From contig NZ_LGDW01000155.1 in assembly GCF_001280005.1 (NCBI RefSeq), positions 19,644-83,643 of the forward strand: 64,000 nt of DNA, written 5' to 3'. Below, piece after piece: positions 25,809 to 34,806 of the stretch. The translations under genes and the position numbers were made by a program. The notes below the pieces were generated by a model. It was not told where the DNA came from. It made no database searches and worked only from the letters and a program-made list of their open reading frames with translations. Source of the stretch: Streptomyces sp. NRRL WC-3618. GTDB lineage: Bacteria; Actinomycetota; Actinomycetes; Streptomycetales; Streptomycetaceae. Position 1 is the stretch's first letter, and the number at the start of each line of letters is the position of its first letter.

Positions 25809-26704
25809 CAACCACAGACATCCCACGCCCGGCCGACGCCGGTCCCGCACGGGCCGTCTCCAAGAAGCGGCCCCCCAGGGACCGTGGCGGGCTCCGGCGA
25901 GCGGTGCCCGCGACGACCCTGCTGTGGATCCTGGCGTGCCTGTACGGGCTGCCGGTGCTGTGGTTCATCCTCAGCTCCCTCAAGCCGGCCAGCGACCTGT
26001 TCTCCTATCCGCTGTCGCTGGTTCCGCACAACCCCACCCTGTCGGGCTACCTGACCGCGTGGCGCAGCGCCAACTTCTCCCAGTACTTCCTCAACACGGC
26101 CCTCGTGTGCGTGATCACCACGATCCTCACGGTGGGAGTCAGCTGCTGCACCGGGTACGCGCTGGCCAAGTACGACAACAGGTGGCTGAAGGCCTTCTTC
26201 ATCTGCATCCTGGCCACCACGATGCTGCCCGGCGAGGTCATGCTCGCCCCGTCCTTCCTCGTGGTCCGCAACCTCGGCCTCTACAACTCGTTCACCGGCA
26301 TCATCCTCCCGGCCGTGCTCACCGCGACCGGATGCTTCATGTTCCGCCAGTTCTTCCTGACGGTCCCCGACGAACTCGTGGAAGCCGCACGCATCGACGG
26401 CGCGCGTGAGCTGTCGATCTTCCTGCGGATCATGGTGCCGATCTCCCGGCCCATCATGCTGACCCTCGCCATCCTGTCCTTCCAGTGGCGCTGGAACGAC
26501 TACATCTGGCCGCTGCTGATGCTCAACGACCCCGACAAGTTCACCGTGCAGATCGGCATCCAGAGCATCGTCGGCGCGCAGAACATCAACTGGTCGGTAC
26601 TGCTCGGCGCATCGGTCATCTCCATGATCCCGCTGATCGTCATCTTCCTGGTCTTCCAGCGTTACGTCATGGGCGCCGACATCAACGCCGGCCTGAAGGA
26701 CTGA
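25805..26704 (+). CDS. Sugar ABC transporter permease (MalG type)
   Basis: Protein of 299 aa. An N-terminal cytoplasmic Pro/Arg-rich stretch leads to six helices, with the EAA loop EAARIDGARELSIFLRIMVPISRP at about 200-225. It forms the channel with the preceding permease. The start overlaps the upstream stop; it is followed after 2 nt by a TTG-started gene, so all four genes from 24897 are likely one coupled operon. Confidence 0.9.
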   Translation: MTTTDIPRPADAGPARAVSKKRPPRDRGGLRRAVPATTLLWILACLYGLPVLWFILSSLKPASDLFSYPLSLVPHNPTLSGYLTAWRSANFSQYFLNTALVCVITTILTVGVSCCTGYALAKYDNRWLKAFFICILATTMLPGEVMLAPSFLVVRNLGLYNSFTGIILPAVLTATGCFMFRQFFLTVPDELVEAARIDGARELSIFLRIMVPISRPIMLTLAILSFQWRWNDYIWPLLMLNDPDKFTVQIGIQSIVGAQNINWSVLLGASVISMIPLIVIFLVFQRYVMGADINAGLKD

Positions 26705-26706
26705 CC

Positions 26707-28425
26707 TTGCCGAGCCCGCTCGACCACGAGTTCGTCAGCGCGGTGGCCGCGGCCGCCGACCGGTCGGCCGTCCCGATGGCGACCGCGCCCGACGAGGAAC
26801 CCGTCGGTGTGCCGCACCGTGGTCTGGCGCGCAGGGTGAAGACGCTGGTCGCGGCGTACCGTTCCCCGGATTCGGCACTGCACGGCAGCAGCCGGGCCGT
26901 CGCCGCCGCGATGACCCACGTCCGGGCGCTGCGGGCCACGCAGACCACCACCGGCCTCTTCGCCGGCGGCGACAATGTGCAGTCACCGCCGGACTCCGCC
27001 TTCAGCGTCAACGACGTGTGTGACGCGCACGTCCTCGCCGTCGGCGCGGGACCGGAACTGCACGACGTCACGGCGGCGCTCGCCGAGATCGCCGGCGCCG
27101 CCACGGGGAGTCTCCTGACCGGTGGGGTGCACACCCCGAACCACCGCTGGGAGCTGTGCGCGGCGCTGGCCCGCCTGCACCGGTCGTTCCCCGACGACCG
27201 GCTGCTCGCCCGCGTCGAGGAGTGGCTCTCCGAGGGCGTCGACATCGACGCGCAGGGCCTGTATTCGGAACGCAGCGCCGGCTACGCGTCCCATGTGACC
27301 AACCCTGCGCTGCTGTTGCTGGCCGAAGTCCTCGACCGCACCGACCTGCTCGACGCCGTCGAACGCAACCTCGCCACGACCCTGGACCTCATCAGGCCGG
27401 ACGGCACTGTGGAGACCGTCCACTCACGTCGGCAGGACCAGAACCACCCGTTCCCGCTGGCGCCCTACCTGCCGCACTACCGGCTGCTCGCGATCCGCAC
27501 CGGCCGGGGCGACTTCGCCAGGCCGGCGCGATTGGCGGCCGCCGGCGGCATCGACGACCCCGACCTCCTCGCCCAGACCCTCCTCACCCCGGACCTGAGC
27601 CGCGAACTGCCGTCCCCGCACGCGGAGAAGCTCCCGCGCGCCCGGTACCTCAGCACCGCACGCCTCGCGCACCACGCTTCGGCCACCGCGCACACCGTGG
27701 TGTACGGCGGCTCCGACGTGCCCGTGCACCGGCGCATCCGCTCGGGCCTCGCCTGCAACCCCACCTTCCTGCGCCTGTTCGCCGGTGCCGCCGTCCTTGA
27801 CGCGGTCCGTCTCTCCCGCGGCTTCTTCGATCTGGGTCCGTTCCGCGCCGCCGACATGCGACGGCTCGCCGACAACCGGTACCGGCTCACCGAAACCCTC
27901 ACGGCCGCCTACTACCAGCCGCTCCCGAAGGACCGGAGGCGGGACGACGGCGACTACCGACTGGTGGACGACGGACGCTTCTCGGCCGCGATGGCCTTCC
28001 CGGACCGTCCTCGGGACGAGGTCTCCCACACGACCCTCGTCGAGGTGGACCTGCGGGAGGACGGTGCCGACCTGCGGATCGACATCAGCGGCCCCCCGGT
28101 GCCCTGGGCCCTGGAACTGACCTTCCGGCCGGGCGGAGTGCCCGAGGGCGCAGTCCCGATCGGCGACGAACGCTGGTGCCTGACGACCGGCCTGATGACC
28201 TACCGGGCCGGCGACGACGAGATCCGGGTCGAGGTAGACGTCGAGGCGGGCGAACCGCTCGCCGGGCCGGACCGGAGTGACGTACTGCGGTACGACCCGG
28301 GGCAGGATCACACGGTGGTGCGCGGCACCGACGCGACGACCGGGAACCGCGTCCACATCGGTGGACTCGGCCCGCACACAGTGGCCGTCGCACTGCGCGC
28401 CCACCGGCCCACCCCCGTTGTGTGA
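26707..28425 (+). CDS. Putative cytoplasmic toroid protein, heparinase-like (572 aa)
   Basis: TTG start 2 nt after the permease stop, supported by AAGGA 6 nt before; a later in-frame ATG (26779) is weaker. There is no signal peptide. The N-terminal 330 residues are helical in pairs (NHRWELCAALARLHRSFPDDRLLARVEEWL, GVDIDAQGLYSERSAGYASH, NPALLLLAEVLDR, then HSRRQDQ), the look of an (alpha/alpha) toroid such as heparinase II/III-like enzymes. The last 150 residues are beta-rich. I cannot assign a reaction. Its position directly behind the importer suggests it cleaves or modifies the imported saccharide. Confidence 0.6.
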   Translation: MPSPLDHEFVSAVAAAADRSAVPMATAPDEEPVGVPHRGLARRVKTLVAAYRSPDSALHGSSRAVAAAMTHVRALRATQTTTGLFAGGDNVQSPPDSAFSVNDVCDAHVLAVGAGPELHDVTAALAEIAGAATGSLLTGGVHTPNHRWELCAALARLHRSFPDDRLLARVEEWLSEGVDIDAQGLYSERSAGYASHVTNPALLLLAEVLDRTDLLDAVERNLATTLDLIRPDGTVETVHSRRQDQNHPFPLAPYLPHYRLLAIRTGRGDFARPARLAAAGGIDDPDLLAQTLLTPDLSRELPSPHAEKLPRARYLSTARLAHHASATAHTVVYGGSDVPVHRRIRSGLACNPTFLRLFAGAAVLDAVRLSRGFFDLGPFRAADMRRLADNRYRLTETLTAAYYQPLPKDRRRDDGDYRLVDDGRFSAAMAFPDRPRDEVSHTTLVEVDLREDGADLRIDISGPPVPWALELTFRPGGVPEGAVPIGDERWCLTTGLMTYRAGDDEIRVEVDVEAGEPLAGPDRSDVLRYDPGQDHTVVRGTDATTGNRVHIGGLGPHTVAVALRAHRPTPVV

Positions 28426-28474
28426 CCCCGCCCAACCACGCCATGGCCACCCCAGGCATGAAGGATTGATCCCC

Positions 28475-30313
28475 GTGCACCTCACGCACCAGCGCGGCCC
28501 CCTCCACGACCTGCCCGACAGCCCGGAGGCGTACGACGCGGTCCTCGCCGACGTCGTCGAGCAGGCCCTCGCGCGCCTCACGCCCGAGGGCAACCTCGAA
28601 CACCCCGACAGTGTCGACGACATCGGCGACACCTCGCTCGGCATCACCTCGCTCCTCGCACTCGCCTGGCAGCGCGGCAAGGACCCCCGGCTGCCGGAAG
28701 CGGTGCACCGCAGCCTCGCCTTCCACCTGCGAGAGCGCGTCTACACCGAGGACAACCCCGGCTACCCCAACCTGAGGGTCCGCAACTCCGGTCTGCCGTA
28801 CGCCCGTTACACCCTCGCGACGGGCGCACACCCCATCGGCGACTGGCCCAGTACCGTCTGGGCGCTGCTCCAGGCCGTCAACGTGCTCGACCTGGCCGAC
28901 GGCCTCGTCGACGACACGCAGCGCGCACGGCTGCTGGAGGTGGCGCGCGGCTACTGGCGCTGGCTGACCGAGGCGACCTTCTTCAATCCCCAGGAGGCGG
29001 GCAACCAGGCGATCGGCTGTGTGGTCGGCGGCCTGATGCTGGCACGCCAACTGCCCCCGCCGGAGGGGGAGCCGGTCCGTGCCCGCGCCCTGGAGCTGTA
29101 CACCGACAAGATCCACGCACACCGGGTCCGCGACCGCGGCGCACTGCTGCCGCCCGAGCACGGCGGCGCCTACGACAACAACTACGGCCCGATCTCCCTG
29201 TCCTTCCTCGCCCAGGCCCACCGGATCAGCGGTGAGGAGATCTTCGCCGAGGACGGCGACGCCCTGGCTCGCTACATCGACGCCCGCCTCACCGGCGGCG
29301 GGTTCGACAACGGCGGCCCCCGCTACAGCGAGCAGCACTCCGCCTTCGAGTCCGTCCTCGGCCTGCGCTACTTCGGCGCCCGTATCGGCTCCGACCTCGG
29401 CCGCTACCGGTGCGACAGCCGTTGGGCCCGGCACGCGGTCAACGCCGGCGGCGGGGTCGACGGCCACTTCGCGTGGATGCTGATCTGGCAGATCCAGGAC
29501 ACCACCCGCTGGCACCGGGAACCCTCCGAGGCCCCCGTCCGCCACCAACTGCGCGCGGGCACGGTCTCGGTCGCCTTCGACAGTCACGTGACCCCGACGG
29601 TCGTGGAGGCCGCCGGAACGTACTACCTGCCCGCCGCCGTCAACCGTCAGCACGGCCACGGCCCCGTCACCGAGGGCTTCCTGCTGTGCCGCCCCATGGG
29701 CGAGGTCCGCGTACGGGACGTACGCACCGCCGCCCTCGCCGCCAAGCTGGTCACCAAGCCGGTCGTCGGCCGCGACCACGTCCTGCGCCACCTCCGGTCC
29801 CTGTACGTCACGGACGGCACGACCCTGTGGGTCACCGTCGCCGTCGAACACTTCGACGGCACCCCGTACCTGCTCGCCGGCCTGCCGTACGCCACCGACG
29901 ACGGCGACCGGATCCGCCGGACGGCGCAACCCGGGGACGTCGTCTCGGCGGGCCCCTTGCGTCTGACCCACCCGCAGTCCGCCGGGGTGGAGCACTTCGA
30001 CGCCCGCTCGGACATGTCCCAGGAGCGGGCGGCCTTCGCCCTCGCGGCGGACCCACGCGGCTACGGCAACCCCGACGAGGGCTGGCGCCACCTGGTCAGC
30101 TCCACGGCACTGGAGGCAGACCCCGCCCCCGGCGCGCCGGAGGGGCTGAGCGTCTTCGCCGTACGGTACGGCGGCGCCGACGACGCCGAGTTCACGCCGG
30201 TCTTCGAGACCACGCCGGAAGGTCTGCGGGTGCGCACGGAGGCCTTCACGGCCGTGATCGGCGACGCGGCGGGCGACGCCCACGGCGAACCGGAGCTGAC
30301 GCTTCTCGACTGA
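28475..30313 (+). CDS. Putative cytoplasmic glycan-processing protein (612 aa)
   Basis: GTG start with AAGGA 9 nt upstream. No signal peptide. The first 330 residues are again toroid-like: LARLTPEGNLEHPDSVDDIGDTSLGITSLLALAWQRG, NPQEAGNQAIGCVVGGLMLAR, GGAYDNNYGPISLSFLAQAHR, PRYSEQHSAFESVLGLRYFG. Conserved-looking aromatic and acidic residues fit a lyase or hydrolase pocket. The C-terminal 270 residues are beta-sandwich-like. I do not recognise the family and claim only that it belongs with the preceding protein and the importer. A strong terminator follows 25 nt after the stop, ending the operon. Confidence 0.6.
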   Translation: MHLTHQRGPLHDLPDSPEAYDAVLADVVEQALARLTPEGNLEHPDSVDDIGDTSLGITSLLALAWQRGKDPRLPEAVHRSLAFHLRERVYTEDNPGYPNLRVRNSGLPYARYTLATGAHPIGDWPSTVWALLQAVNVLDLADGLVDDTQRARLLEVARGYWRWLTEATFFNPQEAGNQAIGCVVGGLMLARQLPPPEGEPVRARALELYTDKIHAHRVRDRGALLPPEHGGAYDNNYGPISLSFLAQAHRISGEEIFAEDGDALARYIDARLTGGGFDNGGPRYSEQHSAFESVLGLRYFGARIGSDLGRYRCDSRWARHAVNAGGGVDGHFAWMLIWQIQDTTRWHREPSEAPVRHQLRAGTVSVAFDSHVTPTVVEAAGTYYLPAAVNRQHGHGPVTEGFLLCRPMGEVRVRDVRTAALAAKLVTKPVVGRDHVLRHLRSLYVTDGTTLWVTVAVEHFDGTPYLLAGLPYATDDGDRIRRTAQPGDVVSAGPLRLTHPQSAGVEHFDARSDMSQERAAFALAADPRGYGNPDEGWRHLVSSTALEADPAPGAPEGLSVFAVRYGGADDAEFTPVFETTPEGLRVRTEAFTAVIGDAAGDAHGEPELTLLD

Positions 30314-30337
30314 GAAGGCGGACGACCCGAAACGTAC

Positions 30338-30373
30338 GAGGCCGAGCAGCCCACCCGCCCGCTGCTCGGCCTC
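30338..30373 (+). terminator. Strong terminator ending the sugar operon
   Basis: GAGGCCGAGCAGC (30338-30350) pairs perfectly with GCTGCTCGGCCTC (30361-30373) across a 10-nt loop. It faces the convergent kinase gene whose stop is 11 bases on, so it probably serves both directions. Confidence 0.8.
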
Positions 30374-30383
30374 CGCGCGTCGC

Positions 30384-31043
30384 TCAGATCCGCGTCTCCA
30401 CGACCAGATCCGCCCGGTCCCGGGTCGCCGCCACCAGATCGGCGTTGCGCTGGTCGGTGCCCAGCACCCACGCGAGGGCGGTGGCGTGGTCCTTGCCGAA
30501 CTCCTCGTGCCGGGCGACCAGCCGACGGACCCGCTCGTCCTCGTCCAGCGCGCAGAACCACACCTCGTCGAGCTGGGCCCGCACCCGCGACCACGAACCC
30601 TCCGTCAGGAGAAGGTAGTTGCCCTCGGTGATGACGAGCCGCGCCGACGGAAACACCGGGATCGCCCCCGCGACCGGCTGCTCCAGCACCCGCTCGAACC
30701 CCGGCGCGTAGACGATCTCCCGGTCGCCGTTCTCCCGCAGTCGCCGCAGCAGCGCCGCGTACCCCGCCGCGTCGAACGTGTCGGGCGCGCCCTTGCGGTC
30801 GCGCAGGCCCAGCCGCTCCAACTCGACGTCGGCGAGATGGAAACCGTCCATCGGCACATGGGCGACCCAGGGCGAGCCGTCGCCGTTCAGCGCCCGGACG
30901 AGCCGTTCCGCGAGCGTCGTCTTGCCCGAGCCGGGACTCCCGGCGATACCGAGCACGGCACGCCGGTCACCGTGGACCAGCGCCCTGGCCCGGCCCAGGA
31001 GTTCGTCGAAGGTGGGTGCGGGGGAGGAGAGAGGGCGTTCCAC
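30384..31043 (-). CDS. P-loop nucleoside/nucleotide-type kinase
   Basis: Protein of 219 aa from a GTG. Walker A GSPGSGKTT at 35-43, then VPMDGFHLADVELERLGLRDRKGAPDTFD as in the uridine kinase/PRK-like family, a Walker-B-like LVITEGNYLLL and an Arg-rich lid (DERVRRLVARHEEFGKD). The substrate is not evident: related proteins phosphorylate nucleosides, pantothenate or sugars. It lies 13 nt after the serine hydrolase gene, same strand, so it is co-transcribed with it. Confidence 0.82.
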   Translation of the reverse strand: MERPLSSPAPTFDELLGRARALVHGDRRAVLGIAGSPGSGKTTLAERLVRALNGDGSPWVAHVPMDGFHLADVELERLGLRDRKGAPDTFDAAGYAALLRRLRENGDREIVYAPGFERVLEQPVAGAIPVFPSARLVITEGNYLLLTEGSWSRVRAQLDEVWFCALDEDERVRRLVARHEEFGKDHATALAWVLGTDQRNADLVAATRDRADLVVETRI

Positions 31044-31056
31044 GCGGCCGAGTCTC

Positions 31057-32166
31057 TCACCCGGACAGACCTTCGTAGGCGGCCGCGACCATCAGGAAGG
31101 CCCGGTCGTCACCGGGGTCACCCGAGTTGATCATGCGGTTCATGACGTACGCCACCGTCAGGCGCGCGTCCATGTCGACCAGGACCATCGAGCCGCCCCA
31201 GCCACCCCAGGAACAGGTGCGGGGGTTGGGGAGCTGGTCGGACAGGCTGTACCCCATGCCCCAGCGTATGGGCCCGCCCAGGACCGAGTCCGTCCCGTTG
31301 AACTGTTCCTCCAGGACGCGTGCACAGCCCGCCTCCGACAGCAGCCGTACGCCTCGTGCGGTGCCCCCGCAGGCCAGTACCGACTGGACGGCGGCGACCG
31401 AGCGGGCGTTGCCGTGGCCGTTCGCGGCGGGGATCTCGGCGCGCCGCCAGGCCTCGGTGTTGGCGGTGCCGGCCACGATGGGCGGGTTGCCGGGGCGGTC
31501 GGGTTCCGCGTCCGGGTCGCGCGGACGCTCGGCCGGGGGAATCACGGGCGTGACGCGGTGGTCGTGCTCGGCGGACAGCCCGATGTGGAAGTCGGCGCCG
31601 AGCGGCCCGGCGATCTCCTCGGCGAAGAAGGCACCCAGGCTGCGGCCGGTGATCCGGCGGACCACCTCGCCGAGGAGGTGGCCGTAGGTGGAGGCGTGGT
31701 AGCCGGCCTCGGTGCCGGGCTTCCAGGCCGGAGCCTGGGCGGCGAGGCGGGCGGTGGCGGTCGGCCAGTCGTAGAGGTCCTCGATCGTCATGGGAGCGTC
31801 CCAGGTGGGCAGGCCCGCCGTGTGGCCCAGCAGATGCCGTACCCGGACGTCGTCCTTGCCGTTCGCCGCGAACTCCGGCCAGTAGCGGGCGACCGGCGCG
31901 TCCAGGTCGAGTTCACCCCGGTCGGCGAGGACCAGCGCGCACAGCGCCGTCATCGTCTTCGTCGTGGACCACGTGTTGGTGATCGTGTCGCGCTGCCACA
32001 GGTCGGTACGCGCCTCGTCCGTGTGGCCGCCCCACAGGTCGACCACCGGCTCGCCGTCCAGGTACACCGCGACGGACGCGCCCACGTCCTTGTCGTTGAG
32101 CGATGCCGTCAACGCCTCGCGCACGGGCGCGAACTGGTCGGTGCACGTGCCGAGTGTCTCCACCAT
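31057..32166 (-). CDS. Serine hydrolase (class C beta-lactamase / family VIII esterase fold)
   Basis: Protein of 369 aa without a signal peptide. The SxxK motif STTK (Ser67, Lys70) and the catalytic-type Tyr156 (GYHASTYGHLLGEV) are present, with HLLGHTAGLP between them. Cytoplasmic location and the YHA element fit a family VIII esterase rather than a secreted beta-lactamase. TACGAT lies 6 nt before the ATG and no RBS is seen, so the mRNA is probably leaderless. The kinase gene follows. Confidence 0.82.
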   Translation of the reverse strand: MVETLGTCTDQFAPVREALTASLNDKDVGASVAVYLDGEPVVDLWGGHTDEARTDLWQRDTITNTWSTTKTMTALCALVLADRGELDLDAPVARYWPEFAANGKDDVRVRHLLGHTAGLPTWDAPMTIEDLYDWPTATARLAAQAPAWKPGTEAGYHASTYGHLLGEVVRRITGRSLGAFFAEEIAGPLGADFHIGLSAEHDHRVTPVIPPAERPRDPDAEPDRPGNPPIVAGTANTEAWRRAEIPAANGHGNARSVAAVQSVLACGGTARGVRLLSEAGCARVLEEQFNGTDSVLGGPIRWGMGYSLSDQLPNPRTCSWGGWGGSMVLVDMDARLTVAYVMNRMINSGDPGDDRAFLMVAAAYEGLSG

Positions 32167-32172
32167 GGCGCG

Positions 32173-32178
32173 ATCGTA
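32173..32178 (-). promoter_or_regulatory. -10 box of the serine hydrolase gene
   Basis: TACGAT on the minus strand ends 6 nt before the ATG at 32166. Confidence 0.4.
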
Positions 32179-32228
32179 GCCAGGCCCCGTGGACGCGGGC
32201 CACCGCTTATTCTCCGGCCCCGCACCCG

Positions 32229-32261
32229 GCTGATGCCCGGCTCATGTCCCGCTCATGTCCG
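32229..32261. repeat. Three 11-bp direct repeats
   Basis: Consecutive units GCTGATGCCCG, GCTCATGTCCC, GCTCATGTCCG. The stop codon of the HTH-TOBE gene lies in the third unit. It may be recent slippage extending the 3' end of that gene. Confidence 0.5.
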
Positions 32262-32660
32262 GTCGATGTGCACGTTCGTCGACTTCACGCGGGCCGTGGC
32301 CTCCACCCCGACCTCCAGGCCCAGTTCCTCCACGGCCTCCCGGGTCAGCAGCGACACCAGCCGGTGCGGGCCCGCCTGGATCTCGACCTGGGCCGCCACA
32401 TCACCGAGTTTCACGGCCGTGACGATGCCGGCGAAGGCGTTCCGGGCGGAGGTGTACGACGGCTCCTCCTCGCCGGAGCCCGTGCCCGCGCCGGAGCCCG
32501 CCAGCTCGATCGAGAAGGCGGCCAGATCCCGGCCGTCGATCAGGCGTCGTCCGCCCTCGTCGCGGTGGGTCTTCACCCGGCCCGCGTCCGCCCACCGCCT
32601 CGCGGTGTCGGGGCTCACGCCCAGCAGACGGGCGGCCTGACCAATGGTGTAGGACTGCAT
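32253..32660 (-). CDS. HTH-TOBE domain protein (molybdate-type binding)
   Basis: Protein of 135 aa. The N-terminus (1-50) is a MerR/excisionase-like HTH (YTIGQAARLLGVSPDTARRWADAGRVKTHRDEGGRRLI), then a Gly/Ser/Glu linker and a TOBE/Mop domain (about 70-132: SARNAFAGIVTAVKLGDVAAQVEIQAG...LVSLLTREAVEELGL). TOBE domains of this kind bind molybdate or tungstate, so it may be an oxyanion-responsive regulator; no mod transport genes are adjacent. TAGGTT ends 7 nt before the ATG (leaderless). It is divergent from the permease pair. Confidence 0.8.
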   Translation of the reverse strand: MQSYTIGQAARLLGVSPDTARRWADAGRVKTHRDEGGRRLIDGRDLAAFSIELAGSGAGTGSGEEEPSYTSARNAFAGIVTAVKLGDVAAQVEIQAGPHRLVSLLTREAVEELGLEVGVEATARVKSTNVHIDRT

Positions 32661-32667
32661 ACGCGCC

Positions 32668-32673
32668 AACCTA
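32668..32673 (-). promoter_or_regulatory. -10 box of the HTH-TOBE gene
   Basis: TAGGTT on the minus strand ends 7 nt before the ATG at 32660; no RBS is present. Confidence 0.5.
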
Positions 32674-32775
32674 GCTCGTTCCCCGATCTCGCAAAATGAG
32701 CAACCTTGCCCGTCCCGGCGTACTGGAGTGGCAGGGAACGCACGCAGCACAGCCACGCCCGGAGGTACCTCGCCC

Positions 32776-33810
32776 GTGAGCACCACCAAAGCGGCCCCGC
32801 CAGGGGCCGGCCACCGCGACGCGGAGGCTCCGCCGGACCGGGCGAGCGGCGAGCAGCAGGGCTGGCAGTTCAGCTCGCCGCTGGTCCTGACCATGCTGCT
32901 GATACTCGTCGTCGCCTCACAGGGGGCGATCCGCCGGGCGGTGTCCGCGCCGGTGATGCAGAGCTGGATGACGGTGTTCGTCGCCGTCGTCGTACAGGCC
33001 CTGCCCTTCCTCGTCCTCGGCGTGCTGCTGTCGGCGCTGCTCGCGGTGTTCGTACCCCCGTCGTTCTTCGTCCGGGCCCTGCCCAGCCGGCCCGCCCTCG
33101 CGGTACCGGTCGCGGGGATGGCCGGAGCGATCCTGCCCGGCTGCGAGTGCGCGTCGGTGCCGGTGGCCGGCGCGCTGGTGCGGCGGGGGGTCGCCCCGGC
33201 GGCGGCGCTGGCGTTCCTGCTCTCCGCCCCGGCGATCAACCCGATCGTGCTGACCGCGACCGCCATCGCGTTCCCCGGCAAGCCGGAGATGGTCGTCGCC
33301 CGGTTCGTCGCGAGCCTGCTCGCGGCGTGCGCGATGGGCTGGCTCTGGCAGCGGCTCGGCCGCACGAACTGGCTGCGCCCGCCGGCCCACCCCTCGGACG
33401 AGGGCCTCGGCAAGGCTGCCGCGTTCTGGAACTCCGTACGGCACGACGTGATGCACGCGGGCGGCTTCCTGGTCGTCGGCGCCATGGCCGCCGCCACCCT
33501 GAAGGCAGTGGTCCCGGCGAGCTGGCTGAGCCTCGCGGCGGACAACCCCGTGGTGGCGGTCCTCGCGCTCGCCGTCCTCGCGGTGCTGCTGTCGATCTGC
33601 TCGGAGGCGGACGCGTTCGTCGCCGCGTCCCTGACCCAGTTCTCGCTCACGGCCAGACTGGCGTTCCTCGTGGTCGGCCCGATGATCGACCTGAAGCTCT
33701 TCGCCATGCAGACGGGCACCTTCGGCCGCGGTTTCGCCCTCCGCTTCGCGCCGGCCACCTTCGTCATGGCCGTGGCGTCGGCGGTCCTCGTCGGGACGGT
33801 GCTCCTGTGA
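32776..33810 (+). CDS. UPF0718/YraQ-type permease
   Basis: Protein of 344 aa from a GTG with GGAGG 10 nt upstream; an earlier GTG at 32728 has no spaced RBS. About eight membrane helices. The second helix pair carries the family hallmark GAILPGCECASVPVAGALVRRGVAPAAALAFLLSAPAINPI with Cys-Glu-Cys, repeated weakly as LLSICSEADAF. Members are linked with metal or metalloid movement, but transport has rarely been shown. Its last codon overlaps the start of the next gene (GTGA), so the two make one complex. Confidence 0.82.
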   Translation: MSTTKAAPPGAGHRDAEAPPDRASGEQQGWQFSSPLVLTMLLILVVASQGAIRRAVSAPVMQSWMTVFVAVVVQALPFLVLGVLLSALLAVFVPPSFFVRALPSRPALAVPVAGMAGAILPGCECASVPVAGALVRRGVAPAAALAFLLSAPAINPIVLTATAIAFPGKPEMVVARFVASLLAACAMGWLWQRLGRTNWLRPPAHPSDEGLGKAAAFWNSVRHDVMHAGGFLVVGAMAAATLKAVVPASWLSLAADNPVVAVLALAVLAVLLSICSEADAFVAASLTQFSLTARLAFLVVGPMIDLKLFAMQTGTFGRGFALRFAPATFVMAVASAVLVGTVLL

Positions 33811-34568
33811 ACCGGCAGGCACAGGCGGTCGTCCTGTTCCTGGTCGGCGGGGCGATGGTGCACGCCGGCACCACCGACCTGTATCTGCGCTACGTCAAGG
33901 CGGGGCTCCAGCCGATGGTCGTCGGCGCCGGCGCGGTGCTGATGGTGGCCGCGCTGGCGACGGTCTGGTACGAGCGGAAACTCGCGAAGACCGGCCCCGA
34001 CGACAAGGCCGACGCCCACGACAAGGACATGGACGCCCACGACAACGGGGGTCACATCCACCGCGAACCCCGGGTCTCCTGGCTCCTGGTCCTGCCCCTG
34101 TTCGCGCTGATCCTGGTGGCCCCGCCCGCCCTGGGCTCCTACAGCGCCCTGCGCACGGGTACGGCCCTCCAGGCGCCGTTGGCCTACGCGCCCCTGCCCT
34201 CCGGTGACCCCGTACGCCTCAGCCTCGTCGACTACGCGGGCCGCGCGGCCTACGGTCACGGACGCTCACTGGGTCACCGGCGGATCGTCATCACCGGGTT
34301 CGTCGCGCTCGACGGCAAGGGCACCCCGTACCTCGTCCGGATGGCCCTCAACTGCTGTGCGGCGGACGCCCAGCCGGTCAAGGTCGGGCTGACCGGCCGG
34401 ATCCCCCCGGTGCTCCAGCCAGACACCTGGCTCGAACTCACCGGCACCTACACGGACCGGCGGACCAAGGACCCGGTGAACCACGGCGTCATTCCGTTCT
34501 TCGACATCACCGGGGCCAAACCGGTGGTGACGCCGCGTGACCCGTACGACGAGAGCTGGAACAACTGA
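33807..34568 (+). CDS. TIGR03943-type membrane subunit
   Basis: Protein of 253 aa, the standard partner of UPF0718 permeases. Two N-terminal helices, a cytoplasmic loop rich in His and Asp (KADAHDKDMDAHDNGGHIH, about 68-88), a third helix, and a soluble C-terminal domain with ALNCCAADAQPVKV, a likely metal site. The GTG overlaps the upstream TGA. Metal-binding features in both partners argue for a role in metal handling, and the convergent zinc-free L32 gene 34 bases on suggests zinc. Confidence 0.82.
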   Translation: MNRQAQAVVLFLVGGAMVHAGTTDLYLRYVKAGLQPMVVGAGAVLMVAALATVWYERKLAKTGPDDKADAHDKDMDAHDNGGHIHREPRVSWLLVLPLFALILVAPPALGSYSALRTGTALQAPLAYAPLPSGDPVRLSLVDYAGRAAYGHGRSLGHRRIVITGFVALDGKGTPYLVRMALNCCAADAQPVKVGLTGRIPPVLQPDTWLELTGTYTDRRTKDPVNHGVIPFFDITGAKPVVTPRDPYDESWNN

Positions 34569-34601
34569 GGCCGGGGCCGGGCACTTTGGCGGGGCGGCGG
34601 G

Positions 34602-34766
34602 TCAGGGCCGGAGCAGCCCGCGCTCGTACGCCTTGACCAGCCGCTGCGGCACCATGTGCGCGACCCCGTCGACAGTGACCGCCACCAGCTGGGTGGTGGT
34701 CGCCTTCCACTGGGCGCGGCGGTGACGGGTGTTGCTGCGGGACATCTTCCGCTTGGGAACGGCCAT
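34602..34766 (-). CDS. rpmF: 50S ribosomal protein L32, zinc-independent paralogue
   Basis: A 54-aa gene on the minus strand that is easy to overlook. It begins with the invariant L32 start [20 protein letters not shown] and ends with the tail VKAYERGLL. Zinc-type L32 has a four-Cys ribbon; here there is no Cys at all, so this is the C-minus form that replaces the zinc form when zinc is scarce. GAGGAGG lies 5 nt before the ATG and a Zur-like palindrome lies about 40 bases upstream. The convergent permease pair may belong to the same zinc response. Confidence 0.9.
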   Translation of the reverse strand: MAVPKRKMSRSNTRHRRAQWKATTTQLVAVTVDGVAHMVPQRLVKAYERGLLRP

Positions 34767-34806
34767 GGGAATCCTCCTCGGTTGGCAAGCGAGACAGGAC
34801 GCTACA

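Noticed and set aside
31057..32166. Calling the serine hydrolase an antibiotic beta-lactamase
   Set aside because: No signal peptide, and the Tyr motif is YHA rather than YxN with no clear KTG; a cytoplasmic esterase-type role is more likely.
32728..32775. Upstream GTG start for the UPF0718 permease
   Set aside because: GGAG touches that GTG with no spacing, while the GTG at 32776 has GGAGG at a workable distance.
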